From contig CAVQYZ010000002.1 of the NCBI GenBank assembly GCA_963718405.1, forward strand, positions 372,001-436,000: DNA of 64,000 nucleotides. Reading direction: 5' to 3'. This DNA is from Bog-756 sp963718405. Its GTDB lineage: Bacteria > Actinomycetota > Acidimicrobiia > Acidimicrobiales > RAAP-2. The position numbers and the translations under genes were made by a program. Shown in pieces: positions 7,462 to 16,752 of this stretch (within the stretch, counting starts at the first letter, position 1; every line of letters begins with the position of its first letter). Under the pieces are notes generated by a model, which ran no database searches, was not told the origin of the DNA, and saw only the letters and a list, made by a program, of their open reading frames with translations.

Positions 7462-8574
7462 TCACTCCCAGCCGGTGAACCCGTACTGCTGGTGCGGGCC
7501 CATCACCGCGCACTCGAACATCCCGTACCCCACATGGCCTTCATAGGTGAACCGGGCGGCGTACTCCGTGAGGCCCCAGTTGGAGTACGAGGGGTCGGCC
7601 GGTGGGACCTCTTGTCCCTGCACCACCAGGTCCCCCTGGTACATCCCGTGCTTCCAGTCCGGCTCGAGCCCGTAGCCGCTGCCCAGGAGGAGCGGGAAGG
7701 GCAACAGGGTCTCCACCTCCACCTCGGCGGTCTTATTGCCGTGGGCCCCGAAGTACGAGAGCGTGGCGCCGGTCACCGACCGGGTCCCCGGGGCGAACCG
7801 AAGCTGGTGCTCGGGTCTTCCGATCCATTCCGGCTCCCGACCGGAGCCCAGCGGAAAGACCCGGTGGGCGTCCTGCATGATCCGTTCCCCACTGGGGCGC
7901 TCCTGCACGATGGTCACCATGGCGTGGTCCTCGAAGCGGACCGGCGCGTAGATCCAGAAGAACCCCCCTTCGGTGTCGGTGGCCCGGATGCCGGGAGGCT
8001 CGGGCTCTCCCACCGGACGAACACCCCACGAGCGGTCCCGGGACCCCCACCAGCGCTCCGGGGTCAACCGGATCTCCCGGTCGCCGACCCGCAGGGTGCC
8101 GGTCCACGAGCCCACCTGGGCGAACCGGGTGGAGTCGAAGGTGACCCGGGTGAACTGACGGTCGAAGTGGCGTGACTCCAGGTGGGCCTCCGAAAATCCG
8201 TCGTAGACCGCGTCGAGCTCGATTCCCCATTCGTTGGGCTCCACGATCACCCGGACCTTCTCCAGCCCCTTGATCACCTCGACCCGGATCGGCCCCACCG
8301 ACGGGTCCATCCGGTCGGCCCCGAGGGTCTTGGAGGACCGGACCACCCGGTGCTGGTCACCCCACAGCACCGAGACGAAGGCATCAGCCACACTCAGGTT
8401 GGGGTACTGACCGACACCGATCACGGCGAAGAGCTCGTCCTCGGATCCGTGTACCCCGTCGGCTCCGTGGATATTGAAGTAGTAGCGGTCGTAGAAGTTG
8501 CGATCCGAGGTCCCGACGAACCGCATGGGCTCGGAGATCTGGTGGATCGGGTAGTCGTCCAGGGGAGAGAGCAT
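7462..8574 (-). CDS. Conserved protein of the DUF7064/DUF7065 type (probable lipid/isoprenoid-related)
   Basis: 370 residues. The ATG at 8574 (MLSPLDDYPIHQISEPM) is preferred over upstream in-frame codons because the preceding 47 residues look non-coding. Visible landmarks are FYDRYYFNIHG near residue 30, WGDQHRV, a conserved WGSRDRSWGVRPVG around the middle and YGMFECAVMGPHQQYGF at the C-terminus. This arrangement, two consecutive lipocalin-like halves, recalls mycobacterial proteins now called DUF7064/7065 and carotenoid hydratase-like proteins; I assign the family from memory and with moderate confidence. The gene converges with the LLM/SnoaL operon and diverges from the aldehyde dehydrogenase. 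No signal peptide. Confidence 0.65.
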   Translation of the reverse strand: MLSPLDDYPIHQISEPMRFVGTSDRNFYDRYYFNIHGADGVHGSEDELFAVIGVGQYPNLSVADAFVSVLWGDQHRVVRSSKTLGADRMDPSVGPIRVEVIKGLEKVRVIVEPNEWGIELDAVYDGFSEAHLESRHFDRQFTRVTFDSTRFAQVGSWTGTLRVGDREIRLTPERWWGSRDRSWGVRPVGEPEPPGIRATDTEGGFFWIYAPVRFEDHAMVTIVQERPSGERIMQDAHRVFPLGSGREPEWIGRPEHQLRFAPGTRSVTGATLSYFGAHGNKTAEVEVETLLPFPLLLGSGYGLEPDWKHGMYQGDLVVQGQEVPPADPSYSNWGLTEYAARFTYEGHVGYGMFECAVMGPHQQYGFTGWE

Positions 8575-8784
8575 GGTTATTACCTCGGTGCATGGGGCCG
8601 TCGGGTTGAGGGAGGCCGGTCGGCGGGAAGGGGCGTTGGGAGCGTAGCGAGGATTACGGGAGGGGGCGTGGGGCCCTGAACCCGGGCTACAATTCCCCCA
8701 ACCAGCCGGTACCACCGCTGGCTGCCGCCCCGACCGGGCCGGGGGCCAGCCGGGGCAGGTCCGGCTAACGACCAGGGAGGTCTC

Positions 8785-10243
8785 GTGAACTCGTACGATC
8801 GTCTGTTCATCGGAGGAGAGTGGGTGGAGCCGTCCTCCTCCTCCACATTCGACGTGGTGTCACCGACCACCGAGCAAGCTGATCGGCCGGGTCCCCGAGG
8901 CCCAGAACGCCGACGTCGACCGAGCGGTCGCCGCCGCCCGTGAGGCGTTCGACCACGGCCCCTGGCCCCGCATGACCCCGACCGAGCGCGGCGCCATCCT
9001 CTCCAAGGTCGCCGAGGCCATCCGCAACGACATGCAGGGCATCTCCGAGCTGATCTCCAACGAGATGGGATCGCCGATCTCGTGGGGGACCCTCGCCCAG
9101 GTGCTCGCCCCCACCATGATCCTCGATTACTACGCCGGCCTCGGCTCGACCTTCGCCTTCGATACGGTCAAGGACGGGCTGCTGGGCCCGGTGCTGGTAG
9201 CCAAGGAGCCGATCGGCGTGGTGGCCGCCATCACCCCATGGAACGTGCCCCTGTTTCTGGCCTGCGCCAAGCTGTCTCCGGCGCTGCTGTCCGGCAGCAC
9301 CGTGGTGTTCAAGCCGGCTCCCGAAACCCCACTCGACGCCAACAAGCTGGCAGAGATCTTTGCCGACGCCGGTCTGCCCAAGGGCGTCCTCAGCGTGGTG
9401 CCGGCCGGACGCGAGGTCGGTGAGCACCTGGTCAACCATCCCGGGGTGGACAAGGTCTCCTTCACCGGATCGACCGCCGCCGGCCGCAAGATCGGCGCCG
9501 CCTGCGGGGCCAACCTCAAGAGGGTGAGCCTGGAGTTGGGGGGCAAGTCTGCGGCCATCCTCCTCGACGACGTGGATCTGGCCACGGCCATTCCCCTGAT
9601 GCTGCCCAACGCCATCATGAACAACGGCGAGGCCTGTATCTCGCTGACCCGGATCCTGGCCCCCCGTGATCGCTATGCCGAAGTGACCGAGGCTCTGGTG
9701 GAACAGGTGCGGGCCCTCAAGGTCGGCGATGCGCTCGATCCCGCCACCGAGGTCGGCCCTCTGGTGGCCGAGCGCCAGCGCGATCGGGTGGAGGACTACA
9801 TCCGCATCGGCCAGGACGAAGGGGCCAAGGTGGCGGTGGGCGGTGGCCGTCCGGAAGGCATCGACACCGGTTGGTTCGTGGAGCCGACGGTCTTCGTGGA
9901 CGTGGACAACAGCATGCGCATCGCCCAGGAGGAGATCTTCGGGCCCGTGCTGTCGGTGATTCCCTACGACGGCGATGCCGATGCGGTCCGGATCGCCAAC
10001 GACTCGGACTACGGCCTGTGTGGGGCGGTGTTCAGCGGCGATGATGACCGCGGGCTGGGCGTGGCCCGCCAGGTCCGCACCGGCACGTACATGGTCAACT
10101 CCAACATCCCCATCGACTTCTCCTCACCGTTTGGCGGCTACAAGGCGTCCGGCGTGGGTCGGGAGTTCGGTGAGGACGGACTGGAGCTGTTCCTGGAGAA
10201 GAAGACCATCAACCTTCCGGCCGGATACAGCCCCAAGGTGTGA
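8785..10243 (+). pseudogene. Aldehyde dehydrogenase, interrupted by a single-base frameshift
   Basis: A GTG with GGGAGG upstream starts VNSYDRLFIGGEWVEPSS, then FDVVSPTTE; one extra base near 8875 shifts the frame, after which KLIGRVPEAQNADVDRAVAA and the rest of the enzyme read through to 10243. The combined product is about 485 residues, the normal length. The catalytic Cys is in NNGEACISLTRIL, the general-base Glu in SLELGGKSAAI, and the cofactor region in SFTGSTAAGRKIG. The substrate is probably an aliphatic or aromatic aldehyde. The single indel in an otherwise perfect gene could be a sequencing error rather than real inactivation. A strong hairpin follows the stop. Confidence 0.85.
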
Positions 10244-10249
10244 GCTATA

Positions 10250-10286
10250 CCCACCGGCCGCGGGGCCTGCGCCCCGGGCCGGTGGG
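10250..10286 (+). terminator. Strong GC-rich hairpin after the aldehyde dehydrogenase
   Basis: CCCACCGGCC (10250-10259) pairs with GGCCGGTGGG (10277-10286), and CGGGGC with GCCCCG inside it, giving a 16-bp stem with one bulge and a CTGC loop, seven bases past the stop codon. There is no U-tract, as is usual for actinobacterial hairpin terminators. Confidence 0.6.
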
Positions 10287-10407
10287 CGGATGCGGCTGGG
10301 TGGGGCCGCGTCCAGGCGCACCGCCGGACCTGTGATCATGGAGGGTGTGACCCGTCGCCCGGCTCCGGGACCGGACGACGCCGGTGCAGTCGGAGGCACC
10401 TGACCCG

Positions 10408-12564
10408 ATGAGTTCTGGAATCCCCACCACCGAGGTCGAGTCCCCGGTGCCCCCCATCCCGCCGACGGGTCGACCGATCAGCTTCCGCTTCGTCCCGGCT
10501 CTGGACGGGATCCGTGCCGTGGCCGTGCTCGGGGTCATGTTGTACCACGGGGGGGCGCCCCTGGTCGGCGGGGGATTCATGGGCGTCAACATGTTCTTCG
10601 TCCTGTCGGGCTTCCTGATCACCTCCCTGCTCCTCGGGGAGTGGGTCAAGCGCATGACCATCCGGCTGGGCCAGTTCTGGGCCCGGCGGGCCCGCCGGCT
10701 GCTGCCGGCCCTCTTGGTGATGCTGGTCGGGGTGGCCGTCTACGCCAAGGTCTTTGCCACGCCGGGGGAGTTCGACAGCCTCCGCCTCGATTCGCTCTCG
10801 ACGCTGTTCTACGTGGCCAACTGGCACTTCATCTTCAGTGGGAGCAGCTACTTCGTCCAGACGTCCCAGCCTTCGCCTCTGGAGCACATGTGGTCGCTCT
10901 CCATCGAGGAGCAGTTCTATATCGTCTGGCCACCGGTAGCTCTGTTGATGCTGCGCCTGGGCCGCAGGCTCCGGCCCTCCAGGCGGTTGTGGCCCATCTT
11001 CATCACCGCGGTGGTGGGGGCCCTGGCCTCGGCGGCCGACATGCGGTTCTCGTTCTTCCACCACGCCACGGTGACCCGGCTCTACGAAGGTACCGACACC
11101 CGCTGCCAGGACATCTTCGTCGGTGCTTCCCTGGCCATCGGCATGGCCATCTGGGCCCAGCACCGCCGGCCCGAGACCGAACGGTCCCGACGGCGCCGGA
11201 GTTCCGCCCCGACGCCGCGGTTCGGCGCCGACCTCTCCCTCATCACCGCCTGGGAGATCGCTTCGCCGCTGGTGCGGATGTTCCTGCAGGTGATCGGATG
11301 GGCCGCCCTGGCGGGGGTGCTCTTCCTGTGGACCCGGGTGACCAGCACCCAACCCCCGTCGTATCTCTTTGAGGGGGGGTACCTGCTCTTCGCCGTAGCC
11401 GTGGCCGCGGTCATCTTCTGCATCATCACCGCCCAGCGGGGGTCCTTGTCCCTGGCCCTGGGCAATCCGGTCTTCCGTTACATCGGCAAGATCTCCTACG
11501 GCACCTACCTGTGGCATGTCCCGCTCTTCGACCTCCTCGACGCCACCCGGGTCCATCTCTACGGCCTCCCCCTGCTCGCCGTCCGGATCGGGGCCACGTT
11601 GGTGGTGGCCACGGGCTCGTTCTATCTTGTCGAGCAGCCGATCCGTCGGGGCAGGATGCGATCGATCACCGAGTGGAAGGCCTGGTTGATGACCAGCGCG
11701 GCGTTCGTGGGCGTGGTGGTGGTAACCGTCGCCGCCACCCTGCCCGCTTCCGGTGCTGCGGGAGCTGCGGCCATCCCCGTGCCCAGCGGAGCCCAGTACA
11801 CGGGCCCCCCGGTGGGCGTGACCATGTTCGGGGACTCCCTGGCCTTCACCGCCGGCTGGGCCATCGCCACCAACAATGCCCAGGACCCCTACGACGTCAA
11901 ATTCCACAGCCAGGGGCTCCTGGGGTGTGGGGTCATGGTGGTGGACGGTCAGTTCAGCGGGGGGATGGAGTACCCGACCTCGGTGCCGTGCAGCTCCTCC
12001 AGCCCGCCGTCGAAGCAGTGGCCGGCCTACTGGGCCGGCCTGCTGGCCACCCAGCACCCCAATGTGACCATGCTGATGGCCGGCCGCTGGGAGGTCTCCG
12101 ATCAGGTCATCCACGGCCAGGTCATGCACATCGGGGAGCCCGCCTACGACGCCGTGCTGCGGGCCGACATGGATGAGGCCGTCCGGGTCGGCACCTCCAC
12201 CGGTGCCTACATGATGCTGCTCACCGCTCCGTGCTTCGACTCGGGCGAGCAGCCCAACGGACAGCCCTGGCCGGAGGATTCAACGGCACGACGGCTCGAC
12301 TACGACCGCATCCTGGACCAGGTGGCCGCAGCCCACTCCCGCGATGTCGAGGTGTTCAACTTCGGGGGCGAAGTATGTCCCGGGGGCCACTTCCAGTCCT
12401 CCATCGACGGCGTGAGAATTCGGCTCTCCGACGGGGTGCACTTCCCCTACCAGTCGGGCGTCGATGGATCGGTGGCGCCCACGGCCAAGTGGCTGGCCTG
12501 GAAGCTGTTCCCCGAGGCGGTCCGGATGGGGCGACTGCAGATGGCGGGGATCCCCCTGCGATGA
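10408..12564 (+). CDS. Acyltransferase-3 / SGNH membrane O-acetyltransferase (OafA-like), first copy
   Basis: 718 residues. The N-terminal acyltransferase-3 domain has the start pattern RFVPALDGIRAVAVLGVMLY followed by H, then FFVLSGFLITSLLL, FWARRARRLLPALL, and the SLSIEEQFYIVWPP signature; about ten membrane helices follow to residue ~460. A C-terminal periplasmic SGNH hydrolase domain starts at VTMFGDSLAF (nucleophile Ser in GDS) and ends with SDGVHFP, the D-x-x-H of block V. Such proteins move acetyl (or other acyl) groups across the membrane onto peptidoglycan, polysaccharide or lipids. I prefer the ATG at 10408 over a GTG at 10384. The stop overlaps the start of a close paralogue (ATGA). 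Confidence 0.9.
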   Translation: MSSGIPTTEVESPVPPIPPTGRPISFRFVPALDGIRAVAVLGVMLYHGGAPLVGGGFMGVNMFFVLSGFLITSLLLGEWVKRMTIRLGQFWARRARRLLPALLVMLVGVAVYAKVFATPGEFDSLRLDSLSTLFYVANWHFIFSGSSYFVQTSQPSPLEHMWSLSIEEQFYIVWPPVALLMLRLGRRLRPSRRLWPIFITAVVGALASAADMRFSFFHHATVTRLYEGTDTRCQDIFVGASLAIGMAIWAQHRRPETERSRRRRSSAPTPRFGADLSLITAWEIASPLVRMFLQVIGWAALAGVLFLWTRVTSTQPPSYLFEGGYLLFAVAVAAVIFCIITAQRGSLSLALGNPVFRYIGKISYGTYLWHVPLFDLLDATRVHLYGLPLLAVRIGATLVVATGSFYLVEQPIRRGRMRSITEWKAWLMTSAAFVGVVVVTVAATLPASGAAGAAAIPVPSGAQYTGPPVGVTMFGDSLAFTAGWAIATNNAQDPYDVKFHSQGLLGCGVMVVDGQFSGGMEYPTSVPCSSSSPPSKQWPAYWAGLLATQHPNVTMLMAGRWEVSDQVIHGQVMHIGEPAYDAVLRADMDEAVRVGTSTGAYMMLLTAPCFDSGEQPNGQPWPEDSTARRLDYDRILDQVAAAHSRDVEVFNFGGEVCPGGHFQSSIDGVRIRLSDGVHFPYQSGVDGSVAPTAKWLAWKLFPEAVRMGRLQMAGIPLR

Positions 12565-14864
12565 GTCCCGGCGCCCACACCGTTTCGAGACAGTCGTCGC
12601 GGGTCTCGGCCGCCCCGGTGGTCCGGGGCCGCAAGATCGTCTTCGGTTTCGTGCCGGCCCTCGACGGGCTGCGGGCCATCTCCGTGCTTGGGGTCATGCT
12701 CTATCACGGTGGTGCCCCCATCCTCACCGGGGGCTATCTGACCATCGATGTCTTCTTCGTGCTGTCGGGCTTCCTGATCACCTCCCTGCTCCTCGGGGAG
12801 TGGGCCAAGCGCCTGTCCATTCGCCTGGGACAGTTCTGGACCCGACGGGCCCGCCGGCTGCTTCCGGCCCTGCTGGTGATGCTGGTCGGGGTGGCCATCT
12901 ACGCCAAGGTGTTCGCCACCCCGGGGGAGTTCGCCAGCCTCCGCCTCGACTCACTCTCCACGTTGTTCTACGTGGCCAACTGGCACTTCATCGTGAGCGG
13001 CGGCAACTACTTCGCCATGACCGCCCAGCCCTCACCGCTGGCCCACATGTGGTCGCTCTCGATCGAAGAGCAGTTCTACATCGTGTGGCCACCGGTAGCC
13101 CTGTTCATGCTGCACCTGGGGCGCAAGCTCCGCCCGTCGAGACGGTTGTGGCCCATCTTCGCCACCGCGGTGGTCGGGGCCGTGGCCTCGGCCCTCGACA
13201 TGCGGTTGATGTACTACGGGGGCGCATCGGTGATGCGGCTGTACGAGGGAACCGACACCCGCAGCCAGGACATCCTCATCGGAGCGGCCCTGGCCATCGG
13301 GATGGCCCTATGGGCTCAACACCGCGAGGCCGAGCCCGTACCGGTACCCGGCGGTGTCCCGGGCCCGGTTCCCATCCGGGTGGTCAGGGCGCACCCGGCC
13401 GCCGGTACCACCGGGACCATCCCACCCAGACCCCACCGACGGGACCTGCACCGACGCCGGGGACCGAGTCTGAGGCTCATCAGCGCCTGGGAGATCGCCG
13501 AGCCCCGGATGCGGCTCTGTCTCCAGATCCTCGGGTGGTCGGCACTGGCCGGAGGGGTCTACCTGTGGACCCAGTTGAACGGTTTGAACGGTCCTAGCAA
13601 CTTCCTGTTCGAGGGGGGGTACTTCCTCTACGGCCTGGGCGTGGCCCTGGTGATCTTCTGCGCCATCACCGCCCAGACCGCCTCACTGTCACAGGCCCTG
13701 GGAAATCCGGTCTTCCGCTATGTCGGCAAGATCTCCTACGGCACCTATCTGTGGCATTTCCCGCTCTTCGCCCTGTTGGATTCGGCCCGGATGCACCTCT
13801 ACGGGTATCCGCTCCTGGTCGTCAGGATCGGGGTGACCCTGATCGTGGCCACGGCCTCGTTCTACCTGGTGGAGGAGCCGATCCGGCGGGGCAGGATGCG
13901 CTCGCTCACCGAGTGGAAGGCCTGGCTCATGACCAGCGCGGCGTGCCTGGGCGTGGTGGCGATCACCGTGGCCGCCACCCTGCCGTCGACCGCCGAGGCG
14001 GCCGGGGCCGTGCGCATGGTCGGGGCCGAGTACAGCGGCCCTCCGGTCAAAGTGGCCATCTTCGGGGACTCGGTGGCCTGGCGACTGGGGTTCGCCATGT
14101 TGGCCAGCCAACCCCAGAACAATTACGACGTGAACATCTACAACGGTGCCATCGTGGGCTGCGGGGTTCTGCGCAGCTCCGAGTACATGGCCCACGGGGT
14201 TCCTGACCCCATGATCTCGCAGTGCAACACATCCACGCCCAAATCGGGCCAGTGGCCCGCCCTGTGGATGGGAGACCTGAAGCAGTTCCGGCCCAACGTG
14301 GTGGTCATGTTGGCAGGCCGGTGGGAGGTGGACGACCGGATGATCGACGGGCGGTGGATGCACATCGGCCAGCCCGCCTTCGACGCCGATCTCCAGTCGT
14401 CACTCGAGCAGGCCGTCGATGTGGCCACGTCGACCGGAGCCCTGATGGTGATGATGACATCGCCGTGCTTCGACTCTGGAGAACAGGACAACGGTCTGCC
14501 ATGGCCCGAGGACTCGGCCACCCGATTGGCCGAGTACAACGCCATGGTCCGACAGGTGGCGGCGCAACACCCGTCGACGGTCAAGGTCTTCGATTTCGAC
14601 GCCCTGATGTGTCCGGGAGGTCAGTTCACCACCTCGTTCAACGGGATCCAGATCCGGGACGGTGACGGCGTGCACATCGTTCCCACCGCGGCGGCCGGCC
14701 AGTGGCTCGATGCCCGGGTGCTGCCGCCGGTCATCAAGGTGGGCCGACTGCAGATGGCCGGCGATAACCTCACTACACCCAGCTCCTCGACCAGTCCGTC
14801 GTCGACTCCGAGGGACTCGTCGCCGGCCTCGGCCCGATCCGCTGGAACGTCCCGGGGTCCCTGA
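12561..14864 (+). CDS. Acyltransferase-3 / SGNH membrane O-acetyltransferase, second copy
   Basis: 767 residues from the ATG that overlaps the upstream stop; the open frame extends further upstream but that part is antisense-like noise inside the first copy. Domain order is the same: FVPALDGLRAISVLGVMLYH, FFVLSGFLITSLLLGEW, SLSIEEQFYIVWPP, then the SGNH domain from VAIFGDSVAW to GDGVHIVP. Long identical stretches with the upstream gene show tandem duplication. Differences are a longer Pro/Arg-rich cytoplasmic loop (residues about 255-310) and a Ser/Thr-rich C-terminal tail (SSSTSPSSTPRDSSPAS). The two proteins may act on different acceptors or form a pair. Confidence 0.9.
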   Translation: MSPGAHTVSRQSSRVSAAPVVRGRKIVFGFVPALDGLRAISVLGVMLYHGGAPILTGGYLTIDVFFVLSGFLITSLLLGEWAKRLSIRLGQFWTRRARRLLPALLVMLVGVAIYAKVFATPGEFASLRLDSLSTLFYVANWHFIVSGGNYFAMTAQPSPLAHMWSLSIEEQFYIVWPPVALFMLHLGRKLRPSRRLWPIFATAVVGAVASALDMRLMYYGGASVMRLYEGTDTRSQDILIGAALAIGMALWAQHREAEPVPVPGGVPGPVPIRVVRAHPAAGTTGTIPPRPHRRDLHRRRGPSLRLISAWEIAEPRMRLCLQILGWSALAGGVYLWTQLNGLNGPSNFLFEGGYFLYGLGVALVIFCAITAQTASLSQALGNPVFRYVGKISYGTYLWHFPLFALLDSARMHLYGYPLLVVRIGVTLIVATASFYLVEEPIRRGRMRSLTEWKAWLMTSAACLGVVAITVAATLPSTAEAAGAVRMVGAEYSGPPVKVAIFGDSVAWRLGFAMLASQPQNNYDVNIYNGAIVGCGVLRSSEYMAHGVPDPMISQCNTSTPKSGQWPALWMGDLKQFRPNVVVMLAGRWEVDDRMIDGRWMHIGQPAFDADLQSSLEQAVDVATSTGALMVMMTSPCFDSGEQDNGLPWPEDSATRLAEYNAMVRQVAAQHPSTVKVFDFDALMCPGGQFTTSFNGIQIRDGDGVHIVPTAAAGQWLDARVLPPVIKVGRLQMAGDNLTTPSSSTSPSSTPRDSSPASARSAGTSRGP

Positions 14865-14889
14865 TCCCAGCCCGCCCGGGATCCCCAGG

Positions 14890-15324
14890 TCAGCGAGACG
14901 TCGGCCCGGAGGGGAGATTTGTGGGTGGTGGGGCTGCGGGCTGCCCGAAGATCGAACTGTCCACCTCGCCACACTGAGCCTTGAGGGCCCTTACCAGCGT
15001 GGTCTCCGGCACCCGGTTGCTCTCTGACACGGTGGTCATGAGGGCCTGCCATTGTTCGTCTTGATAGGCGGCCTCCGCGGCCAGGGGTAGAGCGTTGCGC
15101 AGTTGGTCGTAGGCGTTCTGCTTCAGTTGGGTGGCATCGTGCTGATCGGCCTTCAGGTCCGAGGCGTGCAGCAGGGTGATCGACCGGTTGATGTGGGTGC
15201 AGGCCTGCTTGGCCAGGGTCAGGCCGGAGTTGCTGCAGGCGGTGAACAAGACTCCGAGTCCCACGGCCAGAATCACTGCGCCGGCCAGGCGCTGAATGGA
15301 CGAAGGGCTCGAGAGCCGTTTCAC
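14890..15324 (-). CDS. Small lipoprotein of unknown function
   Basis: 144 residues. The GTG at 15324 overlaps the stop of the upstream gene (GTGA) and is preferred to a TTG nine bases before it. A hydrophobic segment (AGAVILAVGLGVLFTAC) ends in the lipobox LFTAC, so the mature protein should be anchored through a lipidated Cys. The mature part is helical (KQACTHINRSITLLHASDLK, then QLKQNAYDQLRNALPLAAEA) with a second Cys near the end and a Pro-rich tail. No family is recognised. It is translationally coupled to the hypothetical gene at 15321-15878. Confidence 0.75.
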   Translation of the reverse strand: MKRLSSPSSIQRLAGAVILAVGLGVLFTACSNSGLTLAKQACTHINRSITLLHASDLKADQHDATQLKQNAYDQLRNALPLAAEAAYQDEQWQALMTTVSESNRVPETTLVRALKAQCGEVDSSIFGQPAAPPPTNLPSGPTSR

Positions 15325-15878
15325 CCCAGCCAACTACCGGCAGAGTCGAGGAGGTAGCGGCTGACCGCCAGGCACCGGTCGAAGACCTCACACATCATCT
15401 CCTCGCCGGCGAGAATCCGGGTGAGCGAGACGGGGGACCGGGCCACGATATTGAGCCGCCGTTCGGCAGCGTCGGTCGCCGAGGCGTACGAATCGATGGC
15501 TGACACTTCGAGTGGGAGTTCGATGCCACCCACCCCGGCCAGGTCGATGGCCAGCCGGAGCAGGTCAGGCCCGTGGGGGAGGGGTGGAAGGGCCCAGGTG
15601 AAGGTCAGCGGGAAGTGGAACTCGTCGGGTGGTTCCTCGTCCTCGGGTAGTCCGAATACCGCGTCCTCAAAGGACAGGAGGGTCCGAGGATCGACCTCGA
15701 GGGCCAGGTGCAGGTCGAGGGGGCCTCCGCACCCGTCTTCCGGGTGGAGCTCCACCTCCCAGACCTGGCGGAGCGAGTAGGTCTCGACGAAATGGCGCTC
15801 ATCATGCACATGGAAGCCATGATCGACAGAGTGATCCTTGAGATCGGCCACGTATCCGGCCACATCGATGACAGCCAC
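15321..15878 (-). CDS. Conserved hypothetical protein
   Basis: 185 residues from a GTG (VAVIDVAGYVADLKDHSVDH). The sequence alternates strands and Pro-rich turns: RQVWEVELHPEDGCGGPLDL, HLALEVDPRTLLSFED, FTWALPPLPHGPDLLRLAID, and a C-terminal helical part (CEVFDRCLAVSRYLLDSAG). I do not recognise the family; similar proteins in actinobacteria are annotated only as hypothetical. It overlaps the lipoprotein start by four bases and diverges from the inositol-monophosphatase-type gene across a gap of only 48 bases. Confidence 0.65.
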   Translation of the reverse strand: MAVIDVAGYVADLKDHSVDHGFHVHDERHFVETYSLRQVWEVELHPEDGCGGPLDLHLALEVDPRTLLSFEDAVFGLPEDEEPPDEFHFPLTFTWALPPLPHGPDLLRLAIDLAGVGGIELPLEVSAIDSYASATDAAERRLNIVARSPVSLTRILAGEEMMCEVFDRCLAVSRYLLDSAGSWLG

Positions 15879-15926
15879 AGGACGCTCAGCCTACCGGTCC
15901 CCGGCTCACTCCGGTATCGTCGGCCC

Positions 15927-16667
15927 GTGGACGACGACGGACTGCTCGAAGTGCTGCACGCCACGGCATCGGCGGTGTTCGATGCGCTAGGGGGGCTGGA
16001 CGACTGGGGATTGGCCGGAACCCGCCAGGGGCAGTACCGGTCGGACCTGGCGGCGGACGCAGTGGCCGTGGAGATCCTCGGCAAAGCCGGGCTCGGGGTG
16101 ATGTCCGAGGAGTCAGGGACCCACCATCCGGACCGGCCCGTAGTGGTGGTGATCGACCCGGTGGACGGTTCCACCAATGCCTCCCGGGGGATTCCCTGGT
16201 ACGCCACCAGCCTTTGCGCAGTGGACGCCGATGGCCCACGGGTCGCCGTGGTGGTCAATCAGGCCTCGGGGGTCCGGTTCGAGGCCGTCCGGGGTGGAGG
16301 TGCCCGCAAGGACGGGCGGCCGATCAGTCCCTCCGGGTGTGAAGTGTTGGAACAGGCCATCGTGGCGTTTTCGGGGTATCCGCCCCGGTACCTCGGATGG
16401 TCCCAGTACCGGTGCCTGGGGGCCGCGGCTCTCGACCTGTGCGCCGTGGCCGAAGGGGTGCTCGATGGGTACGCGGCGCTGGGAGGATCCCAGCTGGGAA
16501 GTTGGGACTACTTGGGAGGCATGCTGGTCTGCTCCGAAGCCGGTGCGGTGATGGTCGAGTCGCAAGACCGCGATCTGGTCACCCTGGAGCACGCCGCCCG
16601 GAGGACGCCGGTGGCAGCTTCGACCGCATCCCTCCTGGAATCGTTGCGGTTGGCCATCGTGACCTAG
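15927..16667 (+). CDS. Inositol monophosphatase family protein
   Basis: 246 residues from a GTG at 15927; the open frame goes upstream to 15708 but that part overlaps the divergent gene. Metal-binding signatures are present: SDLAADAVAVEIL (helix before motif 1), MSEESG (the Glu-Glu pair), VVVVIDPVDGSTNASRGIPW (DPxDGSTN motif) and GSWDYLGGMLVCSEAGAVM (WDxxxG...EAG motif). Members are Mg-dependent phosphatases of inositol phosphate, PAPS/PAP or histidinol phosphate. The protein is a little shorter than the usual 260-280. Function in inositol or nucleotide phosphate turnover is likely but the substrate is not determined. Confidence 0.85.
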   Translation: MDDDGLLEVLHATASAVFDALGGLDDWGLAGTRQGQYRSDLAADAVAVEILGKAGLGVMSEESGTHHPDRPVVVVIDPVDGSTNASRGIPWYATSLCAVDADGPRVAVVVNQASGVRFEAVRGGGARKDGRPISPSGCEVLEQAIVAFSGYPPRYLGWSQYRCLGAAALDLCAVAEGVLDGYAALGGSQLGSWDYLGGMLVCSEAGAVMVESQDRDLVTLEHAARRTPVAASTASLLESLRLAIVT

Positions 16668-16679
16668 CCGTCTCCACAC

Positions 16680-16752
16680 GGGCGCTTAGCTCAGTTGGTA
16701 GAGCAGCTGGCTTACAACCAGCAGGTCATCGGTTCGAGTCCGGTAGCGCCCA
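16680..16752 (+). tRNA. tRNA-Val, anticodon TAC
   Basis: A complete cloverleaf of 73 bases: acceptor GGGCGCT pairs with AGCGCCC, D arm with TAGCTCAGTTGGTAGAGCA, anticodon stem GCTGG / CCAGC around the loop CTTACAA, and T arm with GGTTCGAGTCC. The discriminator is A and the CCA end is not encoded. It lies 12 bases after the inositol-monophosphatase-type gene. Confidence 0.95.

Noticed and set aside
10336..12129. Long open frame on the minus strand (597 residues) inside the first acyltransferase gene
   Set aside because: Gly/Arg/His/Pro-rich with no family motifs and completely antisense to a well-supported gene; a typical shadow frame in high-GC DNA.
12231..12560. N-terminal extension of the second acyltransferase frame
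   Set aside because: Lies entirely inside the first copy in another frame; the ATG at 12561 fits the ATGA overlap and the domain start.
16680..16752. tRNA-Val as an island integration site
   Set aside because: The region to its right is more accessory-like, but no duplicated 3' end of this tRNA or integrase gene was seen in the window.
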